DNA of 7,509 nt. Source: an uncultured Litorilinea sp. GTDB lineage: Bacteria; Chloroflexota; Anaerolineae; Caldilineales; Caldilineaceae. The position numbers and the translations under genes are program-made. Numbering within the stretch: position 1 is the first letter of the stretch; the number at the start of each line of letters is the position of its first letter. Below are positions 1-5,014 of the stretch, piece by piece. Under the pieces are notes generated by a model. The model was not told the DNA's origin, did not search any database, and saw only the letters and a program-made list of their open reading frames with translations. The DNA lies in NCBI GenBank assembly GCA_937922105.1, contig CAKZVN010000211.1, positions 1-7,509 on the forward strand, written 5' to 3'.

Positions 1-174
1 TTCGACGAGAAGATCGGCGGCACCATCCATGTGGCGCTGGGCGCGGGCTATCCTGAAACCGGGAGCCGCAACCAGTCCGCGGTCCACTGGGATTTTCTGT
101 GCGACATGCGCCGCGACAGCGAGATTTTGGTGGACGGCATCCTGTTCTATCGCAACGGCCAATTTGTGGTCTAG
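1..174 (+). CDS. Aminopeptidase, M29 family (C-terminal fragment)
   Basis: The first base opens an in-frame coding stretch of 57 codons that ends at TAG (172-174); the gene begins outside the window. The visible tail matches the end of M29 (aminopeptidase T/AmpS/PepII type) metallo-exopeptidases. It has an HVALGAGYPET segment (residues 10-20 of the fragment), then a Ser-Ala-Val-His-Trp-Asp segment (26-31), and closes with the typical 'DG.L.Y.NG.FV' strand pair. In this family the His and Tyr of the first segment and the His and Asp of HWD bind or lie next to the two catalytic metal ions. The HxxxxxxY spacing is as expected, and the linker to HWD is the short form found in part of the family. 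The enzyme is cytoplasmic and trims N-terminal residues from peptides. No terminator with a T-run follows; the next gene on the same strand starts 72 nt later. Confidence 0.88.
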   Translation, partial: FDEKIGGTIHVALGAGYPETGSRNQSAVHWDFLCDMRRDSEILVDGILFYRNGQFVV

Positions 175-216
175 CGCAGCCGTCGGGCACATCCTCTCAT
201 TCCAATCGGCACCCAG

Positions 217-238
217 CGGCGGTTATCCCGCCGAGGAG
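217..238 (+). promoter_or_regulatory. Hairpin abutting the ribosome binding site of the CBS gene
   Basis: A perfect 6-bp inverted repeat, CGGCGG (217-222) and CCGCCG (228-233) with the 5-nt loop TTATC, runs into the Shine-Dalgarno GAGGAG (233-238). The Shine-Dalgarno lies 8 nt before the ATG at 247 and fixes that start. The hairpin's last G is the first G of the Shine-Dalgarno, so folding could dampen ribosome access. No T-run follows, so it is unlikely to be a terminator for the upstream peptidase. The repeat is directly visible; any regulatory role is inference. Confidence 0.35.
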
Positions 239-246
239 ACCCATCC

Positions 247-744
247 ATGCAACGGCGTGATATTCAAGTGCGCGAGATTATGAGCAGCCCGGCGGTCACC
301 GTGACGCCGGAGACCGAGATTCGCAAGGTGGCGCGCATCATGCGCGAACGGCTCTTCAGCGGCGTTCCCGTGGTGAATGAATCCGGTGAACTATTGGGCT
401 TGATCACCGAAATGGACCTGATCAAACGCAACGCGCCACTGCCCCAGCCCCAGTACATCGCAGTGCTTTCAGCCCTGATCCCGGTCAACTTAGCCGAGGC
501 ACGCCAATATCGCGAGCAACTGCGCCAAGTTCTGGCGACTACTGCAGGCGACTTAATGCAGGAGGAGGTCGTCACCGTAGAGCCGGAGACGCCCATCGAG
601 GAGGCGCTGGAGGCCATGCTCGACCCAGAAGTGACCATGCTGCCCGTCATGCAGGGCGACCGCGTCATCGGCGTCGTCACGCGCACGGACCTGGTGCGCC
701 TCATCGAACAACTGGAAATGGCCCCGGATGATGATGCGGGGTAG
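247..744 (+). CDS. CBS-domain pair protein
   Basis: This 165-aa soluble protein is two CBS domains and little else. CBS1 spans about residues 9-60 (REIMSSPAVTVTPE..., V-P-V-V core, then GLITEMDLIKR). CBS2 spans about 100-155 (DLMQEEVVTVEPETPIEEAL..., LPVM, then VIGVVTRTDLVR). The two are joined by an extended linker of about 40 residues (61-100) starting with a Pro/Gln-rich stretch; similar linkers occur in other stand-alone CBS pairs. Paired CBS domains form a Bateman module that usually binds adenine nucleotides (AMP, ATP, SAM). Each repeat ends with the common G.(I/V)T..DL element whose Thr and Asp often contact the ribose and phosphate. There is no fused enzyme or transporter domain, so the partner is unknown. 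The start is set by GAGGAG 8 nt upstream. The gene is convergent with the restriction gene, their stop codons separated by 21 nt. Confidence 0.93.
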   Translation: MQRRDIQVREIMSSPAVTVTPETEIRKVARIMRERLFSGVPVVNESGELLGLITEMDLIKRNAPLPQPQYIAVLSALIPVNLAEARQYREQLRQVLATTAGDLMQEEVVTVEPETPIEEALEAMLDPEVTMLPVMQGDRVIGVVTRTDLVRLIEQLEMAPDDDAG

Positions 745-765
745 AGCCAACGTTGGGTGACGTGG

Positions 766-1740
766 TTACTCGTCGTTCTCTGCGGCAAGCCGCAGGGCCA
801 GAAACGCCTGTTTCACCTCTTGTCGGACGGCGCTCTCCGGTTCGCTCAAGAGCAGGCGTTGGTATTCGTCGAGAAAATCCATGCGCAGGCGGTGGAACAA
901 GTGCAGGAAATGTCGCAAGAACGCCAGGCAGTCCAATACAACCAACTCGATGCCGATCTGGCGATAGAGGCTGCGCGCATACTCCTGGACATCCGGTTCG
1001 ATCGCATCAGTCGTGATGAAGATGTAGTTGTCCGGCGGGGGCGCGTGGCGCGCAATTTTCCGCAACGCCTGGTCAATATCCAGACGCGACACCCGTTTGC
1101 TCTTCATTTCATAGCTAGTGACAATCCGCTCCTCATTGACGAGTGTGATCTCTACATCTCCGACGGCGCCGGTCTGTGAATCCGCAGCGTTGTGAGCGTG
1201 TAACACCTTGGCCGTTTCGCCCAGACGAGCAGCGGCTGACCGATAGGCGGCTGCCACGATAAGCACCGGCAGGCGACTGGTCGCGGGTGACTTCAGATTC
1301 TGTTCAATCAGGGTAACAATTTCTTCGGAGGACAGGTTCACCGCGCCGCGATTTGCCGCCAGGCGTTGCAGCAACACGGCAGTGGTTGCCTGATTTGCCT
1401 GTTTGAGCAGCAACAGGCAGCGAACGGATTCAGCGAGCAAGTCCGCCGGCGATAGCGCTCCCTGATATACCTGGTCGAGAAGCGCGACGGCGTCGCGATA
1501 TAGCCCCTTGGGCCGGCCGATCAATGCGGTCTCGGCAGTGAGAGGTGTATTGATGTTGCGTAATGCCGGGGTGAGAAATGCCGTCGTCGGGTTACAAGGC
1601 AGATCGTGGCGACCGATGAACGGGGTAATGAATTGTTCATCGTAGGCGCGCCCTGAATATGTATCGTCGCTGCCGATTTCGGTATACGGCTTGCGAATGT
1701 CAACTTCCGGGCGATGCAACTTGGCAAGCGCAGCCGCCAT
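766..1740 (-). CDS. Type II restriction endonuclease, SacI-like family (main open part)
   Basis: The open frame encodes 324 aa from ATG 1740 to TAA 766-768. A nuclease core is readable as GDVEITL (Asp195) followed by SYEMKSKRV (Glu211, Lys213), giving the D...ExK signature of PD-(D/E)XK restriction enzymes. Upstream lie a conserved-looking VDIRKPYTEIG block (13-23), SGRAYDEQFIT (29-39) and LPCNPTTAFLTPALRN (47-62), which I associate from memory with the SacI restriction family; the exact family is tentative. The adjacent upstream adenine methylase supports a restriction role, cutting unmodified DNA at a site that cannot be named from sequence. The ATG at 1740 is a doubtful start: no Shine-Dalgarno precedes it, and it sits inside a helix (NRALIRLLMAAALAKLH) whose first half is encoded just upstream in the same frame. 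The upstream part of the gene is described at 1786-1887. If ATG 1740 is used, the product lacks 49 N-terminal residues. Confidence 0.78.
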   Translation of the reverse strand: MAAALAKLHRPEVDIRKPYTEIGSDDTYSGRAYDEQFITPFIGRHDLPCNPTTAFLTPALRNINTPLTAETALIGRPKGLYRDAVALLDQVYQGALSPADLLAESVRCLLLLKQANQATTAVLLQRLAANRGAVNLSSEEIVTLIEQNLKSPATSRLPVLIVAAAYRSAAARLGETAKVLHAHNAADSQTGAVGDVEITLVNEERIVTSYEMKSKRVSRLDIDQALRKIARHAPPPDNYIFITTDAIEPDVQEYARSLYRQIGIELVVLDCLAFLRHFLHLFHRLRMDFLDEYQRLLLSEPESAVRQEVKQAFLALRLAAENDE

Positions 1741-1785
1741 TAGAAGCCGGATGAGCGCACGGTTGGCAGAACTGGACGCAATCGC

Positions 1786-1887
1786 TCAGATGGTCTCTGC
1801 GGTTTCGGGCGGATGAACCAATGGACTTTGAGCCGTTACGGCTCGTTGAAAAGCTGCATCGAGGAATTTTTCCGGCGCGACTGCCAT
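1786..1887 (-). pseudogene. N-terminal segment of the restriction gene, closed by an in-frame TGA
   Basis: In the same frame as the restriction endonuclease, reading continues upstream of ATG 1740 through 15 sense codons (AIASSSANRALIRLL) to TGA at 1786-1788. Beyond that TGA the frame is open again for 33 codons back to ATG 1887. The segment starts MAVAPEKFLDAAFQ and then runs on to HPPETAETI, giving amphipathic, protein-like sequence. ATG 1887 is preceded at short distance by AAGGCGGAT, a plausible Shine-Dalgarno, and overlaps the methylase 3' end by 52 nt, a common arrangement in restriction-modification operons. Read through, the gene would be 373 codons with the D..ExK residues at 244, 260 and 262. 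One nonsense codon (34) therefore separates the two parts. It could be a true inactivating mutation or a base-call error; a recoded TGA is less likely because other genes here use TGA as a normal stop. Confidence 0.62.
1830..1844 (-). repeat. Hairpin centred on the methylase stop codon
   Basis: GAGCCG (1830-1835), TTA (1836-1838) and CGGCTC (1839-1844) form a perfect 6-bp stem whose 3-nt loop is exactly the TAA stop codon of the adenine methylase. The stem also lies within the overlapping N-terminal part of the restriction gene. No T-run follows on the - strand, so termination is not supported. A role in coupling or damping restriction-gene translation is possible but is inference. Confidence 0.4.
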
Positions 1888-2702
1888 TCATCCGCCTTAT
1901 GTAGATCGTAGTTTGCCCACAGAACTTCTACGCGGTCGTCCTTAGTGGAGTGAATCTTTTTCTGGGGAGCCTGGACAAAATTCCAATCGCGATAGAGGCG
2001 ATCCAACAGCTCGCAACGATAGCCGGAAAGCGCGACTTTCCCCTTCACCTGGTGAAGGAATTCGGCAAGCTCTTCGTGCTGGCGATCACTCATTTCGTGG
2101 GCGTAGGCGTTCTTGTCTCCGCGCGCGCTGTGGGGGTACGGGGGATCGCAGTAAAAGAGGGTCTCCGCGCTATCGTAGCGCGCAATAACTTCCAGCGCCG
2201 GGGCGTGTTCAATCTGTACCCGGAGCAAGCGCATGGCGATCTCCGGCAGATCTTCCACACTGCCCAGCCAGCGCGAGACAGCCCCTGCCATCCCTGCACG
2301 ACTGGTCATCAAACAATGAGCCCAGCGCCCTGTGCTCCCTTTTTGCGCAAGGCCTGTGCGAGTCTGGCGCGCGCAAATGTAGAAGCGCCGCGCACGCTCC
2401 AGCGCCGACACCGATGGATCAGCATAATTGAGCGCCAGTTCATACTCTGCGCGCGAAAATGGCGTCAGTCCAATGGCTTCGATGAGTTCATCTTTTTGTT
2501 CGCGCAGGACGCGGAAAAAATTGACGACACCGCCATCCAGATCGTGATAGGTCTCTACCGGTGAGGGTTCACGGTTAATGAGAACGGCTGCCGATCCACC
2601 GAACGGCTCGCAATAGTGTTGTGTGCGTGGCAAGAGGGGCAAGAGCCAGTTCAAATGACTGAACTTTCCGCCATACCAACCGAATGCGATCAATTTGCCC
2701 AT
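1836..2702 (-). CDS. DNA adenine methylase, D12 class (type II modification enzyme)
   Basis: This complete 288-aa enzyme should transfer a methyl group from S-adenosylmethionine to N6 of adenine in a specific DNA site. The alpha-class (D12/Dam) motif order is clear: FGWYGGK at 7-13 (motif X), EPFGGSAAVLINR at 32-44 (motif I, SAM binding), YHDLDG at 52-57 (motif II acidic residues), a variable middle region with RWAHCLMTSRAGMAGAVSRW (126-145) as likely target recognition, and catalytic YCDPPY (184-189, motif IV). Length is normal and all key residues are present, so the enzyme looks active. The ATG at 2702 is the only start in the open stretch below a TGA at 2763-2765. It lacks a good Shine-Dalgarno but sits at the predicted start point of a promoter. 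The restriction gene follows on the same strand and overlaps it if the upstream ATG 1887 is the original start. By eye, this pair is less GC-rich than the genes on either side. Confidence 0.94.
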   Translation of the reverse strand: MGKLIAFGWYGGKFSHLNWLLPLLPRTQHYCEPFGGSAAVLINREPSPVETYHDLDGGVVNFFRVLREQKDELIEAIGLTPFSRAEYELALNYADPSVSALERARRFYICARQTRTGLAQKGSTGRWAHCLMTSRAGMAGAVSRWLGSVEDLPEIAMRLLRVQIEHAPALEVIARYDSAETLFYCDPPYPHSARGDKNAYAHEMSDRQHEELAEFLHQVKGKVALSGYRCELLDRLYRDWNFVQAPQKKIHSTKDDRVEVLWANYDLHKADEWQSRRKNSSMQLFNEP

Positions 2703-2708
2703 AGCCGT

Positions 2709-2736
2709 ATCATACCTGACCTGGTCAAATACGCAA
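2709..2736 (-). promoter_or_regulatory. Candidate promoter of the methylase gene, possibly leaderless
   Basis: On the - strand a -10 box TATGAT (2714-2709; 5 of 6 consensus) lies 16 bp after a weak -35 box TTGCGT (2736-2731). Six bases separate the -10 box from the methylase ATG at 2702, so the expected +1 falls on the A of that ATG. A transcript from here would have no leader, which would explain the missing Shine-Dalgarno. The boxes are visible; usage is inferred. Confidence 0.45.
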
Positions 2737-2767
2737 CGTCCAACACCTGACTCGTATCGGTATCATC

Positions 2768-3430
2768 CTACGGCGTGCGGCGGCGGGCTTGTCCGTTGTA
2801 GCCCAGGTGATGCACCAGCCACAGCCCGGCGTAAGCCAGCGCCGTCATGACCAGCACCATGAGGTTGGCGTCGTCGTAGCGCCGCGCTTGGACAGCATCG
2901 TAGATGGCAAGCGGGAGGGTCTGCGTGCGACCAGGGATACTGCCCGCCACCATCACCGTCGCGCCGAATTCGCCTAGCGCGCGTGCCGAACTCAGGATCA
3001 ACCCCGCCAGGATACCCCGCCGCGCAGCTGGCAGCGTGATGTAGCGAAAAACCTGGACTTCGGTAGCACCGTCGGCGCGTGCCGCATCTTCAATCTCGCG
3101 CTCCACTTCCTCGAACGCCGTGCGTGCGGTTTGGACCATCAGCGGCAAGCCGACCACAAAGGAAGCCAGCGCCGCCGCTTGCCAGGTAAAGAGGATGTTG
3201 AAGTTCAAGAGTGCATAAAACGGGCTGCTGCGCCCCAGCGCAATCAGCAGATAGTAGCCCACCACCGTCGGCGGCAGCACCAGGGGCAGATACAGCGTGG
3301 TGACCAGCAGCAACTTGCCCCGGAACTCGCGGCGTGCTAACAGCCACGCCAGCGCAATCCCGATCACTGCAATCCCGGCAGTGGCGACGCCCGTGACCTG
3401 GAGCGAGAGCCGAAAGGGGTCCCAACTCAT
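2768..3430 (-). CDS. modB: Molybdate ABC transporter permease ModB
   Basis: This 220-aa inner-membrane permease of the molybdate uptake system has the usual ModB length and about five membrane segments (roughly 12-32, 40-65, 78-102, 140-162, 188-210). The cytoplasmic EAA loop, which docks the ATPase, reads EDAARADGATEVQVFRYITLP (114-134) with the conserved Gly121. LPPTVVGYYLL (52-62), LGRSSP (65-70) and ARALGEFGATVMVAG (149-163) are characteristic of ModB rather than of general sulfate permeases. Its ATG shares the sequence ATGA with the modA stop, indicating translational coupling. The ATPase partner ModC, normally encoded next, is not found: the next gene is a DNA methylase. Either modC lies elsewhere or another ABC ATPase serves this permease. 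The protein is intact to its TAG stop. Confidence 0.95.
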   Translation of the reverse strand: MSWDPFRLSLQVTGVATAGIAVIGIALAWLLARREFRGKLLLVTTLYLPLVLPPTVVGYYLLIALGRSSPFYALLNFNILFTWQAAALASFVVGLPLMVQTARTAFEEVEREIEDAARADGATEVQVFRYITLPAARRGILAGLILSSARALGEFGATVMVAGSIPGRTQTLPLAIYDAVQARRYDDANLMVLVMTALAYAGLWLVHHLGYNGQARRRTP

Positions 3431-4236
3431 TGGATGGGGTCCTCGCCCGGCAAGATGAAACCATACTTGCGCATGACCACACGGCCTTCGGGGCTATTGA
3501 CGAACTGGGCGAAGAGGCGCGCCTCAGCCTCGTGCGGGCTATCCGCCACCACCGCCAACGCCTGGTAAAGCGGGTTATGCAGCGCCTCGGGTAACAGCAC
3601 CCAGCGTCCCTCGTCGCCGGCGGCAATGCTCAACGAGAGCGCCACAATCGCCACGTCTACATTGCCGGTCTCGGCATATTGCAGGGTTTGCGCCACATTC
3701 TCCCCAAAGATGAGTTTGGGCTGGAGCGCATCCCACAGGCCCGCGCTCTGTAACGCCTCGCGCGCCGCAATGCCGTAGGGCGCGTGTTCCGGGTTGGCAA
3801 TGGCAATGCGCTCGATTCCCGGCTGTGCAAGGTCTTCGATGGTGGTGAAGGTCAGCGGGCTGTCGGTACGCGTCCAGAGGGTGATGCGCCCCACAGCGTA
3901 GAGCGCAATGGAATCAGGAATCACCCGCCCCAACTCGTTCAATTCTTGGATAAACGCTTGGTTGGCGGCGGCGAAGAGGTCCACCGGCGCGCCCTGGGCA
4001 ATCTGCTGCGCCAGTTGACCGGTAGAGCCGAAGTTAAAGACAACGGTGATTCCGGTCTCTTCGGTAAACAGGCGTCCTAGTTCCTCGAAAGCCGGGATCA
4101 GGTCCGCAGCGGCGGAGACGGTGATGCGCGTCGGTGGCTCAGTCGCAGGGACAGGTGCCTGGATCGGTGTAACCGCACAGGCGGACAACAACAAAAGCAA
4201 CCCCACAATCCCCAATCTGGGTAGAAAGTGGTGCAT
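3427..4236 (-). CDS. modA: Molybdate-binding lipoprotein ModA
   Basis: This is the extracytoplasmic binding protein of the molybdate ABC importer, 269 aa. The start was set at ATG 4236, not at earlier in-frame ATGs that lie inside padR, because translation from here begins with a lipoprotein signal: positively charged N-region, LGIVGLLLLLSAC, and lipobox Cys20. AAAGGA (4247-4252 on the + strand as TCCTTT) lies about 10 nt upstream. The mature part carries oxyanion-binding landmarks of ModA: ITVSAAADL (38-46), FNFGSTGQLAQQI (67-79), GAPVDLFAAAN (82-92), EHAPYG (150-155) and GNVDVAIVALS (191-201). There is no TTTS motif of tungstate-specific TupA. The Cys20 anchor suits attachment to a membrane in a cell with little or no periplasm, or to the inner membrane. 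Its stop overlaps the modB start by ATGA; padR ends 34 nt upstream with no terminator between. Confidence 0.94.
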   Translation of the reverse strand: MHHFLPRLGIVGLLLLLSACAVTPIQAPVPATEPPTRITVSAAADLIPAFEELGRLFTEETGITVVFNFGSTGQLAQQIAQGAPVDLFAAANQAFIQELNELGRVIPDSIALYAVGRITLWTRTDSPLTFTTIEDLAQPGIERIAIANPEHAPYGIAAREALQSAGLWDALQPKLIFGENVAQTLQYAETGNVDVAIVALSLSIAAGDEGRWVLLPEALHNPLYQALAVVADSPHEAEARLFAQFVNSPEGRVVMRKYGFILPGEDPIQ

Positions 4237-4270
4237 ACAAGCGGGTTCCTTTCGGCGCAACGGTGTAGTT

Positions 4271-4837
4271 TTAGAAATGCAACGACGTGCCGGGGGCGAG
4301 GTCAAATTGCAGGGCGCCCGGCCCATTCTCTTGGATATGTTGGAGCCAATCGAGGACAGCTTCCAATTGTCTCGCCACAAATGTATCCGCCAGCCGTTCC
4401 ATACCGGAGCCGTCTGTGCCGTGATCGCGCAGCCGCGCCAATTCGTGGCGGCAAGCCTCAATCTGGGCCTGGATGATACCGGCGGTGGGCAATCGCAGGA
4501 GACGCGCCAAATAGAGGCGGCTGAGAAACTCGACACGCACCCGGCGGATACTGGCAGAGGGCGCGTCGTGGCACAGCCAACGCATAAAGTGGGCCTGCCC
4601 GGCTTCGGTCAAGCGATATTCGGTGCGCGGCGGCCCGCTGGGCGACGTATAGACGTGGCCGGTAATGTAATTCGCACTCTCCAGTCGCTTCAGGATGTTA
4701 TAGAGCTGGCTCGTGCTGAGCCGCCAGACGCGACCAAGCGCCGCCGGGCTATGGAATGCTTCCAGCAATTCGTAGCCATGTTGGGGCCGCGCCGCCAGCA
4801 GACCGAGGATGGTTTCGTCGGGTGAGAGTGTCGCCAT
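4271..4837 (-). CDS. PadR-family transcriptional regulator
   Basis: This 188-aa DNA-binding regulator starts with the PadR winged helix (about 5-80): DETILGLLAARPQHGYELLEAF leads to a recognition-helix region RLSTSQLYNILKRLESANYI (39-58), then a wing with PPRTEYRLTEAGQ (69-81). A helical C-terminal part (about 95-175) fits the dimerising coiled domain of longer PadR proteins. There is no ligand domain like the molybdate-sensing TOBE/MopI domain of ModE, so how it might sense molybdate, if it does, is unknown. It is the first gene of the operon with modA and modB, and its promoter is covered by a perfect dyad, so autorepression extending to modAB is the likely mode. A weak GGGGAT sequence precedes ATG 4837. 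PadR proteins often act as repressors released by small molecules or by loss of the effector. Confidence 0.93.
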   Translation of the reverse strand: MATLSPDETILGLLAARPQHGYELLEAFHSPAALGRVWRLSTSQLYNILKRLESANYITGHVYTSPSGPPRTEYRLTEAGQAHFMRWLCHDAPSASIRRVRVEFLSRLYLARLLRLPTAGIIQAQIEACRHELARLRDHGTDGSGMERLADTFVARQLEAVLDWLQHIQENGPGALQFDLAPGTSLHF

Positions 4838-4862
4838 TGCCTATCCCCACAGCTATTTCTGC

Positions 4863-4892
4863 GTAGAATACCACTATTCTACTGTGGAATAG
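4863..4892. promoter_or_regulatory. Palindromic operator upstream of padR
   Basis: GTAGAATA (4863-4870), CCAC, TATTCTAC (4875-4882) is a perfect 8-4-8 inverted repeat. A second overlapping dyad, CTATTC (4874-4879) and GAATAG (4887-4892) with a 7-bp spacer, shares its central arm, giving three GAATA/TATTC half-sites in 30 bp. The dyad covers the predicted -10 box and start point of padR. PadR dimers typically bind interrupted dyads over their own promoters, so this is the probable autoregulatory site. The symmetry is seen directly; the binding protein is inferred. Confidence 0.7.
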
Positions 4893-4904
4893 ACGGAGAT
4901 GCAA
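4876..4904 (-). promoter_or_regulatory. Predicted promoter of the padR-modA-modB operon
   Basis: On the - strand, TTGCAT (4904-4899; 3 of 6 consensus at -35) is followed after 17 bp by TAGAAT (4881-4876; 5 of 6 consensus at -10). The expected start is near 4869, giving a leader of about 30 nt before ATG 4837. The -10 box is inside the 20-bp palindrome, and the -35 box touches the end of the upstream hairpin. Confidence 0.55.
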
Positions 4905-4939
4905 ACGGCCCGCGCTGTAGCTAGACGCGGGCCATTGCA
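4900..4939 (-). terminator. Strong hairpin, probable terminator of the polyamine operon
   Basis: GGCCCGCG (4907-4914) and CGCGGGCC (4926-4933) pair perfectly around an 11-nt loop. An outer TGCAA (4900-4904) / TTGCA (4935-4939) extends the stem after a small bulge. It lies about 80 nt past the stop of the deoxyhypusine-synthase-like gene and just before the padR promoter. Only three Ts follow the GC-rich stem, so intrinsic termination may be weak or depend on another factor. It separates the two operons. Confidence 0.5.
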
Positions 4940-4967
4940 GGGCCTTCTCGCTTGGAGGGCAACGCGC

Positions 4968-4993
4968 TCTGTCCGTATAGAACGCAGGACAGA
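4968..4993 (-). repeat. Inverted repeat downstream of the polyamine operon
   Basis: TCTGTCC (4968-4974) and GGACAGA (4987-4993) form a perfect 7-bp stem with a 12-nt loop, starting 21 nt after the stop codon of the deoxyhypusine-synthase-like gene. There is no T-run on either strand. It may stabilise the 3' end of the transcript or help termination together with the next hairpin. The rest of the 4838-5014 gap shows no open frame worth calling. Confidence 0.35.
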
Positions 4994-5014
4994 CCACTTA
5001 GCTTCTACACGACC

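Noticed and set aside
747..756. Palindrome CCAACGTTGG in the 21-bp gap between the convergent CBS and restriction genes
   Set aside because: Too short and without a loop or T-run to act as a terminator; a 10-bp palindrome can occur by chance.
247..788. Long open frame on the - strand (264-788) opposite the CBS gene
   Set aside because: Ser/Thr/Met-rich sequence with no domain features, complementary to a well-supported CBS gene with a good Shine-Dalgarno.
1700..1891. 63-codon frame bridging the methylase and restriction genes
   Set aside because: A frame with odd Cys/Ser/Arg composition; the restriction-gene frame starting 4 nt later at 1887 gives better protein sequence that continues into the endonuclease.
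1950..2564. 204-codon open frame on the + strand opposite the methylase
   Set aside because: It is antisense to the catalytic D12 methylase and shows no recognisable motif or ribosome binding site.
766..2767. Restriction-modification cassette inserted between modB and modC
   Set aside because: No modC or ABC ATPase lies on the far side of the cassette in this window; the next gene is a CBS protein on the opposite strand.
3427..4536. Longer version of modA starting at 4536
   Set aside because: The extra 100 residues lie inside padR in another frame and would bury the lipoprotein signal; ATG 4236 puts the signal peptide at the N-terminus.
4046..4825. 259-codon open frame on the + strand opposite padR and the modA start
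   Set aside because: Arg/Gly/Gln-rich antisense reading of PadR; the opposite strand has clear PadR and ModA motifs.
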